Assembly: GCA_016125165.1 (NCBI GenBank)
Contig: WGMH01000001.1
Coordinates: 1 to 64,000 of the forward strand
Direction of reading: 5' to 3'
DNA from: Alphaproteobacteria bacterium
GTDB taxonomy: Bacteria > Pseudomonadota > Alphaproteobacteria > Micropepsales > Micropepsaceae
Length of the DNA: 64,000 nt
The notes under the pieces were generated by a model. The model worked only from the letters and a program-made list of their open reading frames with translations, was not told where the DNA came from and did no database searches. How positions within the stretch are numbered: the stretch's first letter is position 1; every line of letters begins with the position of its first letter. The position numbers and the translations under genes are program-made. Shown piece after piece: positions 36,100 through 44,648 of the stretch.

Positions 36100-36238
36100 C
36101 ACGGGTGCTCCTCCTGTAGGGGCTGCTCTGAAAAGGGTCCGCGCCGGCGGCGGCAACGGGGGGATGGGGCCACCGCCACCGGCACGGTTACCGGACGGAT
36201 TGCGCTCGGGGGAACACAACACCGCCGGTTCTGGAAAC

Positions 36239-37822
36239 TCAGCTCTTGCCGATATCGAGCGCGACGAAGCGTTGTCCACCCTGCCCGACCACCAGCAGCA
36301 AGACGCTGCTACGGCCGGCGGCGCGGGCGTTAGCGACGCGTGCGGCAATATCTTTCGGTGAACGCACGGGCTGATTGCCAACAGTTGTCACCACATCGCC
36401 GGGCTGAAGGCCCAGATCGGCGGCATTGCTGTTTGGATCGACACCCGTGATGACGACGCCGTCGACGTTTTCATCGAGATTGTAGGCACGGCGCATATTG
36501 GGCGTGATGGCTGCCAGACCAAGACCCATCGCCTTGCCCGTGGAATCATCCGCGTCCGGCGAGCCTTGGCCCGGTTCGGCGGATGCAAGCTGATCGTCCT
36601 TGCGCGGGGCAATCGATGCGGTAAGCGTTTTCTGTTCGCCGGCGCGCATCACGGTGAAGGTTGCCTTCGTGCCCGATGCGAGTGCGCCAACGCGGCGCGT
36701 CAGCACGCGGGAATCGTCCACCGCCTGCCCGTTGATCGCGAGCACTAGATCGCCTGCCTGGAACCCGGCTTTGGCGGCGGGGCTTCCCGGCACAACGGAC
36801 GCAACAATCGCGCCCTTCAGGTTCTTGTTGCCAAGGCTGGCAGCGATCTCAGGCGTCACGGACTGGATCTGCACGCCGAGCCAGCCACGCTCGACTTTGC
36901 CGTGCGCTTTCAATTGCGCAACGACGTCATGAATGGTGGATGACGGGATTGCAAAGCCGATTCCGATGCTGCCGCCGGAGGGCGAGAAGATCATCGAGTT
37001 CATGCCGATGACGCGGCCCTGAAGATCGAAGGTGGGACCGCCGGAGTTTCCGCGATTGATCGATGCATCGATCTGAATGAAATCCGTATAGGCGCCATTG
37101 CCCACATTGCGGCCGATGGAAGAAACGATGCCCGCTGTCACGGTGTTCGACAGGCCGAAGGGATTGCCAACCGCGATCACCCAATCGCCAACGCGCACGT
37201 GCTTGTCATCGGCGAACTCGACTGTTGGGAACGCCTTGCTGTCGGAAATCTTGAGCAGGGCAATATCGGTGGCCGGATCGGTGCCAATCAGCTTTGCAGT
37301 GTATTCGCGATCATCTGTGAGTTTCACCGTGATCTTTTGCGCGCCGTCGATCACGTGGTTGTTGGTGACGATGAACCCGGATTTGTCGATGATGAAGCCG
37401 GAGCCCATCGCAACCGCATTGCGCTGCGGTTGATTGAACTGGCGCCCGCGGGGACCGCCAAAGAACTGGCGGAACGGCGCGGGAATATCGTCGAGATCAA
37501 ATTGCGGCTGGGGCTGCGCCTTTTCGACCACGGTGACGGTGACCACAGCCGGTCCCACGCGCTCGACCAGATCGGCAAAACTGAAGGGCGCGCCCGTCTC
37601 CAACATGCGCGGCGTCGCCGCCATCGCTGTGGCGGCCGCCGGAACGATATTGGTTTGCGCGGCTCGTTCCTGGCGTGCCAACTCGGCGCCGGGGTGGGCC
37701 CACATGCCAAACGCGCCCAAGCCGATCAGGATGATCGCGGCAGCCGAACCGGCGGCAAGCAGGCGGGTTCGCATAGTATGGGTCATGTGACGCTTTGGGG
37801 TTGCGGGGGTTTCGTCCTGCAT
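36239..37822 (-). CDS. degP: Do/DegP-family periplasmic serine protease
   Basis: 527-residue trypsin-fold protease/chaperone for misfolded envelope proteins. An N-terminal membrane or signal helix is at about 18-40. Catalytic triad: His156 in TNNHV, Asp186 in PATDIALL and Ser260 in RGNSGGP. Two PDZ domains follow, the first starting around RGWLGVQIQ and the second around GVVITGVDPNSNAADLGLQ, linked by a region with QGSPDADDSTG. It follows ccmH by 140 bp, an arrangement also described in rhizobia (cycHJKL-degP). DegQ or MucD naming would also fit. Confidence 0.93.
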   Translation of the reverse strand: MQDETPATPKRHMTHTMRTRLLAAGSAAAIILIGLGAFGMWAHPGAELARQERAAQTNIVPAAATAMAATPRMLETGAPFSFADLVERVGPAVVTVTVVEKAQPQPQFDLDDIPAPFRQFFGGPRGRQFNQPQRNAVAMGSGFIIDKSGFIVTNNHVIDGAQKITVKLTDDREYTAKLIGTDPATDIALLKISDSKAFPTVEFADDKHVRVGDWVIAVGNPFGLSNTVTAGIVSSIGRNVGNGAYTDFIQIDASINRGNSGGPTFDLQGRVIGMNSMIFSPSGGSIGIGFAIPSSTIHDVVAQLKAHGKVERGWLGVQIQSVTPEIAASLGNKNLKGAIVASVVPGSPAAKAGFQAGDLVLAINGQAVDDSRVLTRRVGALASGTKATFTVMRAGEQKTLTASIAPRKDDQLASAEPGQGSPDADDSTGKAMGLGLAAITPNMRRAYNLDENVDGVVITGVDPNSNAADLGLQPGDVVTTVGNQPVRSPKDIAARVANARAAGRSSVLLLVVGQGGQRFVALDIGKS

Positions 37823-37962
37823 CGTCAGCTCCTAACGGATAAAGCGGGCCATTGATCCGGCTGCCCGACGCCGCCAGCCTCGGCTCCCTACATAATGGCC
37901 GAACATTTCTCAATTATGGTCTATAGATTACAAATAATACATCTAACGGAAATGTAATCAAC

Positions 37963-38403
37963 TCAGATAAACGGCGGCGACTTGTTTCCAGCCTTTGCGG
38001 AGCGCCCGGCGCGGAGGATCACCATCGCCGCAATCGCGCCACCCACCAGCAAGATGACGAACGGACCGAACCAGAGCGCCACAGTTCCAGATTTCAGGGG
38101 CGGCTTCATCAGGATGAAGTCGCCATAGCGGTCCACCAGATAGGTCTCAATTTGCTGGTCGCTTTCCCCGGCCTTGATCCTGGCGCGGATCAGGCGGCGC
38201 AAATCCGCGGCGAGCGATGCTCCAGAATCATCCAATGACTCGCCGCGACAGACGAGGCAGCGAAATTGCTTCTGCAAAGCGACGGCGCGGGCTTCCTGTG
38301 CGGGATCGGAGAGTTTCTCCGGGCCGGATGGTTCTGTCTGCGCGAATCCGGCAGGTGCGCCAACGAACAACAGCAAGACCAGAAGGAATGCAGCCCGCTT
38401 CAT
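37963..38403 (-). CDS. ccmH: cytochrome c maturation protein CcmH/CycL
   Basis: 146 residues starting MKRAAFLLVLLLF at 38403 with a signal peptide ending at about GFA. The thiol motif FRCLVCRGES holds Cys49 and Cys52, which reduce apocytochrome c or hold it for heme ligation. One C-terminal membrane helix (VALWFGPFVILLVGGAIAAMVI). It is the short CcmH form, without the TPR (CcmI-like) domain. The start overlaps the ccmF stop by 4 bp. Confidence 0.92.
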   Translation of the reverse strand: MKRAAFLLVLLLFVGAPAGFAQTEPSGPEKLSDPAQEARAVALQKQFRCLVCRGESLDDSGASLAADLRRLIRARIKAGESDQQIETYLVDRYGDFILMKPPLKSGTVALWFGPFVILLVGGAIAAMVILRAGRSAKAGNKSPPFI

Positions 38404-40331
38404 TCCGCGGGCACCGCATCGACAGATGACACAACAACGCGGCGTCCAAAGCGCGCGAAGAGCCCCATCAGTCCACCGAACGCCATGATCGCACCACCAA
38501 TCCAAATGAATGGCGCGAGCGGGTTCACATAGGCACGGATCGTCCAGGCGTCGGGGCCACGCTGGTCGCCAAGGGCAAGATAGAGGTCCGAAACGCCTGT
38601 AGTACGGATCGCAGTTTCGGATGTGGCCTGACCTTCTGTTGGAAAGGAACGCTTTTCAGGCGTCAGCACAGCGATGCGCGCGCCATCACGCAGGACACTG
38701 ACGGTTGCTCGCACGGCTTCAAAGTTCGGACCCGCATACGCGTCGAGCTTGTCGAGGCGCAGCGAATAGCCGGCCACGGGCATGGTTCCGCCGACACGCA
38801 CAACATCCAATGCCTCACTGCGCCAAAGCGTTGTACCGGTAACGCCCAGCAATGTGACCCCGAGACCTGCGTGAGCGATCACAGCAGCAAAGGTGGTGAA
38901 GGTTGGACGCCCGCTTTGGCGCTTCCGCCAGAGATCCAGCGCGCTTGCACCGATCACCCAGGCCGCCAGCGCGAAACTCAATGCTGCAATCGCGCTGTTC
39001 GGCACAGAAAGAAGCAGAACAATGAAGCCTGTCAGCACAGCAAATACGGCGACAGGTATAAGTGCGCGCAGCGTGGCGCGTGGATCGGCGCGATACCATG
39101 CCAATTGCGGGCCAAACGGCACTATCAACAGGAGACCCGCGAATACCGGTGCGAAAGTAAGCGAGAAATAGGGGCTTCCCACGCTTATCTTTTCACCACC
39201 GATGGCGTCCAACAGCAGCGGGTAAATCGTACCGATGAAGACGCTGGCGAGCGCGCCCGTAAGAAGCACATTGTTCAAAAGCAACGCGCTTTCGCGGCTC
39301 ACCGGTTCAAATGCCGCGCCGGTTTCAAGACTGGGGGCACGCCAGGCAAACAGCGCCAATGCGCCGCCGATAGCCGCCACAAGCATTCCCAGAATGAAGA
39401 TTCCTCTTTCCGGATCGTTCGCAAATGCATGCACCGAGGTGATAACGCCAGAGCGAACCAGAAAGGTGCCAAGCAGGCTGAACGAAAACGCCGCAATGGC
39501 GAGAAGCAGAGTCCAGCTCCGGAAAGCTCCCGAGCGCTCGGTGGCCAATGATGAGTGCAGCAGCGCCGTGGCAGCCAGCCACGGCATGAGGGACGCATTC
39601 TCCACGGGATCCCAGAACCAGAATCCGCCCCAGCCAAGCTCGTAGTAGGCCCACCAGCTACCCAGCGTGATACCGAGCGTGAGCGCGATCCACGCAATGA
39701 GCATGAAGGGACGTGCCGCGCGCGCCCAATTGCCGTCACCTTCACGCGTAATGAGAAACGACGCCGCATAGGAAAACGTCGCCGACATGCCGACGTAACC
39801 CAGATAGAGCATGGGTGGATGAAATGCGAGACCAGGATCCTGCAGCAGCGGATTGAGCCCCCTTCCTTCAAAGGGTGGCGGATCAAGCCGCAAGAACGGA
39901 TTTGACGTGAAAAGCAGGAAAACCAGAAATGCCAACGCCAACAGGCCTTGCACGCCCAAAGCCGCCGAAATCAGCCGTTCTCCGCCACGCCTCAGAAAAA
40001 CAATGAGCAGCGAATACAGCGCCAGCACAAGAATCCACAAAAGCATCGAACCTTCGTGGTTTCCCCATACGCCGGTGATCTTGTAGAGCAGCGGCTTGGC
40101 CGTATGGGAATTCGAAGCCACGCCAATGAGAGAGAAGTCCGATTCAACGAACGCGTAAGTGAGCGCACCAAACGCGACAATCACGAAGACGGCAAATCCG
40201 ATCGTGGCGCTGGAAGCCACCGCACGCGCCACAGCGGCGCCGGGTCGTGCACCGGATAACCCCGAAATCGCCATGACCAGCGCAAGCGCCATCGCAAGGC
40301 ACAGCGAAAGCTGGCCGATTTCGCCAGTCAT
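38400..40331 (-). CDS. ccmF: cytochrome c heme lyase subunit CcmF/CycK
   Basis: 643-residue polytopic membrane protein. The WWD signature is in LGSWWAYYELGWGGFWFWD near residue 235, with flanking histidines (SNSHTAKPLLYKITGVWGNHEGS and the later LLHS) as heme ligands. It moves heme from CcmE to apocytochrome c with CcmH. Start MTGEIGQLSLCLA at 40331 overlaps the ccmE stop by 4 bp; a start five codons earlier is possible. Confidence 0.95.
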   Translation of the reverse strand: MTGEIGQLSLCLAMALALVMAISGLSGARPGAAVARAVASSATIGFAVFVIVAFGALTYAFVESDFSLIGVASNSHTAKPLLYKITGVWGNHEGSMLLWILVLALYSLLIVFLRRGGERLISAALGVQGLLALAFLVFLLFTSNPFLRLDPPPFEGRGLNPLLQDPGLAFHPPMLYLGYVGMSATFSYAASFLITREGDGNWARAARPFMLIAWIALTLGITLGSWWAYYELGWGGFWFWDPVENASLMPWLAATALLHSSLATERSGAFRSWTLLLAIAAFSFSLLGTFLVRSGVITSVHAFANDPERGIFILGMLVAAIGGALALFAWRAPSLETGAAFEPVSRESALLLNNVLLTGALASVFIGTIYPLLLDAIGGEKISVGSPYFSLTFAPVFAGLLLIVPFGPQLAWYRADPRATLRALIPVAVFAVLTGFIVLLLSVPNSAIAALSFALAAWVIGASALDLWRKRQSGRPTFTTFAAVIAHAGLGVTLLGVTGTTLWRSEALDVVRVGGTMPVAGYSLRLDKLDAYAGPNFEAVRATVSVLRDGARIAVLTPEKRSFPTEGQATSETAIRTTGVSDLYLALGDQRGPDAWTIRAYVNPLAPFIWIGGAIMAFGGLMGLFARFGRRVVVSSVDAVPAE

Positions 40332-40768
40332 TCGCCTTCCTTCCAACGCCCCTGGCGCTTCAGCGCCTGAACCACTTCTGGCGGCATATATTTTTCATCG
40401 TGCTTTGCGAGAACCTCGCTCGCATCAAACACACCGGTTTCGTTGAGTGAACCGATAGCGACGACCCCCTGCCCTTCGCGGAAGAGGTCCGGCAATACAC
40501 CATTGAATGCAACTGGCACCGAAGTTTTCCCGTCAGTGACTGCAAATTGCACGGCAGCGCCGGGGCCGCGCTTGACCGTTCCGGTCTCGACCAATCCACC
40601 GATACGGAAAGGAACGCCCGACCGAACATGGCGCTCTGCGACATCGGTAGGGCTGTAAAAATAAAGAACATTGTCCTTCAGCGCTGTGAGCACGAGGGCG
40701 GCGCCACCCGCGCCCGCAAGCAGCAGGGCGGCAATGAAGGCAATTCGGCGGCGCTTTCTCGGGGTCAT
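40328..40768 (-). CDS. ccmE: heme chaperone CcmE/CycJ
   Basis: 146-residue membrane-tethered OB-fold protein. N-terminal anchor helix (about 9-30), then the heme-binding motif LAKHDEKYMPPEV with the covalent heme His123 and axial Tyr127. First gene of the ccmE-F-H operon; no ccmI/cycH gene is present upstream, which distinguishes this locus from the rhizobial cycHJKL order. Confidence 0.95.
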   Translation of the reverse strand: MTPRKRRRIAFIAALLLAGAGGAALVLTALKDNVLYFYSPTDVAERHVRSGVPFRIGGLVETGTVKRGPGAAVQFAVTDGKTSVPVAFNGVLPDLFREGQGVVAIGSLNETGVFDASEVLAKHDEKYMPPEVVQALKRQGRWKEGE

Positions 40769-40890
40769 CGGCGTCCTTGAACGCGGGGAGTATACAGTCT
40801 TGGCGGGGCTTTGAATGCGGCCTGTCGTCTCCCGCCGTCATTCGGCCATCATCGTCCGGAAAGCTGATGGCAGATCTGGAGGACTTTGGC

Positions 40891-41496
40891 ATGGGCGCGA
40901 TGCGAGCGGTTTGCAAGCTGGTTCTGGCCAGCATTTTGGCGGTCTCGCTGGCCGGGTGCCTGCCGGTGACCAGCCAGACGCCGGTTGGGACTACCGCGGG
41001 CCTTGGAACCGATCGCAGTCTCATCGGCGTGTGGCGTGGCAAGATGCTGGACAACAAGAACGCCAGCTACATCACGTTTCTGGCGGGCAAAAACGACGCC
41101 AAGATCACCGCCGTAGCCGTAACACCAACTGCCGGCGACGAAAGCGGCGGGTATGGCGGCTTTGAGATTTCGACGTCGGTTCTTGCTGGAAACCACTACA
41201 TGAACGTGAAGGAAATTCACGAAGGCAAGATCAGCGAGGATGCACAACAAAACGCTGAGAAGTCTTTCCCCGTCCTCTATCGGTTCCACGGCAAGAACAG
41301 GCTTTCGCTGCTGCTTCTGAACGAAGAGCGCACGGCTGCAGCCATTCGCGCCGGAAAGATCAAGGGCACCATAGAAGAGGGCACTTATGGCGATGTTATC
41401 CTGACCGCGGATGCGGCAGAACTTGATGCCTTCTTCAAGTCGCACGAAGCAGCTGAATTGTTCGACGTACTCGCCGAACTGACACGCGTGGAATAG
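40891..41496 (+). CDS. putative lipoprotein of unknown function
   Basis: 201 residues from the ATG at 40891 (GGAGG eight bases upstream). Signal peptide with lipobox SLAGC near residue 24, followed by a domain resembling a lipocalin-like beta sheet (SLIGVWRGKML ... NASYITFLAG) and a helical C-terminus ending AELFDVLAELTRVE. No known family recognised. Divergent from ccmE; converges with the small protein gene at 41608. Confidence 0.72.
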   Translation: MGAMRAVCKLVLASILAVSLAGCLPVTSQTPVGTTAGLGTDRSLIGVWRGKMLDNKNASYITFLAGKNDAKITAVAVTPTAGDESGGYGGFEISTSVLAGNHYMNVKEIHEGKISEDAQQNAEKSFPVLYRFHGKNRLSLLLLNEERTAAAIRAGKIKGTIEEGTYGDVILTADAAELDAFFKSHEAAELFDVLAELTRVE

Positions 41497-41607
41497 CCAA
41501 CGGGGGAGCCGGCGCCCATTCCACCCGGCCAGGATCAGTTCGCAGCGGGCCATGTCCGCCGCGCCTGCCATTGCTTTCAACGGGTGGCGTATGCGCTTCC
41601 TGCGCAG

Positions 41608-41952
41608 CTAGTGCCCGCCGCGGTGCAGAACCTCATCTGCAACACCTGTGACATAGGACATGCCCTCCACGGTGAGCGTCATGCGATGCGGCCAATCGGA
41701 ACGTGCGAGGCCCTTACGCTCCAGCGCGTGCCAGACTTTTTCGTTGAAGAGCCCCGTGATGTCCTTGCCCATCACCGTCGAGTCACCGATGTGATAATGA
41801 TCGCCATGCGCCGATGGAAACTGGTGGATCGTGCGCTCCCCCGGACCCGGGCCGGCTGTCGCAGCAGCCGGAAGATTGGCGAGCAATTGCAAAATCGTGA
41901 GCGTGCGTAGCTGCAGCGGATTCAGCTTCAACGGATTGTTTTTGGGCGGCAT
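41608..41952 (-). CDS. small conserved hypothetical protein
   Basis: 114 residues starting MPPKNNPLKLNPLQLRTL. It combines a short helical N-terminus with a winged-helix-like tail (GLFNEKVWHALERKGLAR ... MTLTVEGMSYV). The central SAHGDHYHIGD is His/Asp rich. It is 10 bp downstream of the CoA-transferase and likely co-transcribed. Function unknown. Confidence 0.65.
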   Translation of the reverse strand: MPPKNNPLKLNPLQLRTLTILQLLANLPAAATAGPGPGERTIHQFPSAHGDHYHIGDSTVMGKDITGLFNEKVWHALERKGLARSDWPHRMTLTVEGMSYVTGVADEVLHRGGH

Positions 41953-41962
41953 GCAAGAGCCT

Positions 41963-43375
41963 TCAGTGACTGAGCCAGACAGGCAGGTCTGCGCCCGGCT
42001 GCGGTGGCGGGCACCGCCAGCCCGGCGGCGTTTGGGACATGTGGACGACCGGCCCAAGGTAATCGAGGCGGCCACCTTGGGTTTCGCATGACCGGAAGAA
42101 TTGGTCGAGTCCCTCTGGCCGTTCCCAAGACGCGGGTATTCTGGCACCGGGGGTGCGCGCGAGCGACTGCAGCCATTGCGCCGTGGCGGTGAGCGATACC
42201 TCCACGAGCCAACTCCCGCCCTCGCGAATGCGCCGCAGCAATGCCGCCACCGCCCCAGCCGCCGCCAGATAGCCGGTGATGTAGTCGCAGGCGGCAGCGG
42301 GGATGAGAATAGGTCGAACGTCGCGCGATCCATCGCGGGCAGCCACGAATGCGCCCTGCTCCCAGGCGATGCCCGTTGCGGTTTGGGCGAGTTGCTCCCA
42401 GCCGCGCCGCCCTGCCCAGGGCCCGCGATGCCCATAGCAACAGATGGCGACATAGATTAGGCCCGGCGTAGTGTGCGCGATCGCCTCCGGTGTCAGCCCG
42501 CGATCAGCAAGTGCGCCGGGCCGATAGGAATCCACAAGGATGTGCGCATCGCGCAGCAGGCCACGCAGCGCTTCCGCGTCGCCGGGTTTTCCCAAATCAA
42601 GATAGGTACTTCGCTTGCCATGACCCGTGTCGAGATCGAACAGATCGACTGTCGGCAGGCCGGGCGCGCGCACGCCCAGAACATCCGCGCCATGCGCTGC
42701 CAACGTGCGCCCCGCCGTAGGGCCCGCAAGAACGCGTGTGAGATCAAGCACACGGATGTCATCGAGCGGCTGCGCGGATTCGCCCAGACGCAGCGGCGGC
42801 GCATCACCAATGCGTTTGAGCACAACAGGCGCCACACCCTCCATCGCCAGGCCCTGCGAAGAGGTGCGCCACTCCTCCGCGGTGCGCGCCACCGCGCCGC
42901 ACAAATTCATGTGGGCGAGCGCATCTTCCAGCGCCCGCGCATTCCACCTTGCGACGGCATCGGCGACGCTTGCCTGCGTGTTATCCGCGTTGAGCAAATT
43001 CAGAGCACCACGCTCCAGATGCGCGAAGCCGCCATGCAAATGGATATAGCGATCATCCGCCGTTCGATGCAGCGCAACAGTGGGCTTGTTCTCGGATGGT
43101 CGCGGCACCGGCTCGCCGTTCAAGCGCAGAAGCGAGAATGACAACAGCGACCAGGCCACGGCACCCAGATCAATAGCGATCTGCTGCTGTCCGCCGCCAC
43201 GCAGCCGCCAAATCTCATGCACTGTGGATGCGGCGCAACCCAGCGCTGCGCCAGCTGCGGGGCCAATAGCAAAAGGCGTCGGCGCGACGCCATCGGAACC
43301 TGCAAACTCCGGTATACGCAGGGGCGCAAGCCCCACGTCGCGGTTTAGGCCCAGAAAGGCTGTGCGCGCCGTCAT
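41963..43375 (-). CDS. two-domain family III (CaiB/BaiF) CoA-transferase-like protein
   Basis: 470 residues from the ATG at 43375 (GGAGA six bases upstream). The family III Rossmann start PLDDIRVLDLTRVLAGPTAGRTL, normally at the N-terminus, appears only near residue 214. It is preceded by about 210 residues that look like a second-domain segment (RYIHLHGGFAHLERGALNLL). The order is therefore permuted or fused relative to CaiB. The remainder is usual (GLIYVAICCYGHRGPWAGRRGWEQLAQ). CoA-ester substrate unknown. Divergent from a conventional family III enzyme. Confidence 0.8.
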   Translation of the reverse strand: MTARTAFLGLNRDVGLAPLRIPEFAGSDGVAPTPFAIGPAAGAALGCAASTVHEIWRLRGGGQQQIAIDLGAVAWSLLSFSLLRLNGEPVPRPSENKPTVALHRTADDRYIHLHGGFAHLERGALNLLNADNTQASVADAVARWNARALEDALAHMNLCGAVARTAEEWRTSSQGLAMEGVAPVVLKRIGDAPPLRLGESAQPLDDIRVLDLTRVLAGPTAGRTLAAHGADVLGVRAPGLPTVDLFDLDTGHGKRSTYLDLGKPGDAEALRGLLRDAHILVDSYRPGALADRGLTPEAIAHTTPGLIYVAICCYGHRGPWAGRRGWEQLAQTATGIAWEQGAFVAARDGSRDVRPILIPAAACDYITGYLAAAGAVAALLRRIREGGSWLVEVSLTATAQWLQSLARTPGARIPASWERPEGLDQFFRSCETQGGRLDYLGPVVHMSQTPPGWRCPPPQPGADLPVWLSH

Positions 43376-43451
43376 GCAATTCTCCGTGCACGGGGTATAT
43401 TCGCGTCGGGATTGCACCGCAATCGCGAGAGAACCCGTCGAGGAAGAATTC

Positions 43452-44648
43452 ATGCATGCACCGCTTGAAGGTCTGAAAGTCATCGATTTCGGCCGCTACA
43501 TTGCCGGGCCCTATTGCGCGGCCCTGTTGGCCGATTTCGGCGCAGACGTCATCCGCGTCGAGAAGCGGGATGGGCGCGAAGACAGGACCCTTGTCTCCCT
43601 GGCCGAAAATGAAGACGGCAGCCCGCGAGAGGGCGCGATGTTCCTGCAAATGAACAGGAACAAGAAAAGCCTCACACTCGATCCTGCGACCGAGAAGGGC
43701 CGTGAGGTTGTGCGTCGCCTGATTGCGGATGCAGATGTGGTGATCGCCAACCTGCCCTATGACACGCTAAAGAGCATGGGGCTCGACTACGAGAGCGTTT
43801 CGGCAATCAATCCACGCGCCATTCTGGCCGTGGTTTCAGCATTTGGCATTGAAGGACCCTATGCCGCCCGGGTGGGATTTGATGGCGTGACACAAGCCAT
43901 GTCCGGTTCTTCCTATTTTTCCGGCACAGAGGATCAGCCCGTCCGTTGCGCCACGCCGTTCGTGGATTTCGGAACAGCTTCTCTCCTGGCTTTGGGCATC
44001 ATGATGGCGCTGCGATCACGTGAGCAGACCGGCAAGGGTCAACTCGTGGAAGGTGCGCTTTTGCGAACAGCGATGACGTATTTCAGCGCCAACCTCATCG
44101 AGGAAGAAGTGCTTCGGCTTGACCGCAAGCCGAGCCTCAATCGCAGCCAGACGGCAGGGCCATCCGATATCTACAAAGCCAAGGATGGCTGGCTCACGGT
44201 TGCCGTGAACGGTGACCCGCTGTTTCGCCGTGTGGCGCGCCTGATAGGTGCATCTGAGTGGCTAGAAGATCCGCGCTTCGCATCTGACAAGGCACGCGGC
44301 GACAATGGCGAAGTCATTTCCGCGCGCGTGCAGGCCTGGGTTTCCGAACGCACGAGCGCCGAAGCCATTGCCGCTTTCGAGAAAGCGCGCGTTCCGGCGG
44401 GACCGGTTCTGAGTTTGCGCCAGGCGATGGACGATTCTCATGTGAAGGCAACCGGGATATTCACGCAGGTCGATTTTCCCGGCATCGGCACGGCGCCTGT
44501 GGCCGTAACGCCGGTGAAATTGCATGCAACTCCCGGCACCGTGCGCAACCGCGCGCCGGTCCTCAGTGAACACAGCGATGACGTTCTCACTGCGCTTGGC
44601 TACACGCAGGACGAAATCGCGGAAATGAAAAAGGAAGGGACCGTCTAG
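43452..44648 (+). CDS. family III CoA-transferase (CaiB/BaiF)
   Basis: 398 residues starting MHAPLEGLKVIDFGRYIAGP after a GAGGAAG RBS; upstream in-frame codons are the antisense of the divergent gene. Complete family III architecture: Rossmann domain with NRNKKSLTLD and DVVIANL, then VVSAFGIEGPYA and the C-terminal VPAGPVLSLRQAM. It transfers CoA between carboxylic acids; the substrate pair is unknown. It ends in a CTAG shared with the stop of the convergent gene. Confidence 0.9.
   Translation: MHAPLEGLKVIDFGRYIAGPYCAALLADFGADVIRVEKRDGREDRTLVSLAENEDGSPREGAMFLQMNRNKKSLTLDPATEKGREVVRRLIADADVVIANLPYDTLKSMGLDYESVSAINPRAILAVVSAFGIEGPYAARVGFDGVTQAMSGSSYFSGTEDQPVRCATPFVDFGTASLLALGIMMALRSREQTGKGQLVEGALLRTAMTYFSANLIEEEVLRLDRKPSLNRSQTAGPSDIYKAKDGWLTVAVNGDPLFRRVARLIGASEWLEDPRFASDKARGDNGEVISARVQAWVSERTSAEAIAAFEKARVPAGPVLSLRQAMDDSHVKATGIFTQVDFPGIGTAPVAVTPVKLHATPGTVRNRAPVLSEHSDDVLTALGYTQDEIAEMKKEGTV

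Noticed and set aside
43080-43451. N-terminal extension of the + strand CoA-transferase
   Set aside because: It is antisense to the divergent gene's start; the ATG at 43452 has a good RBS and begins exactly at the conserved fold.
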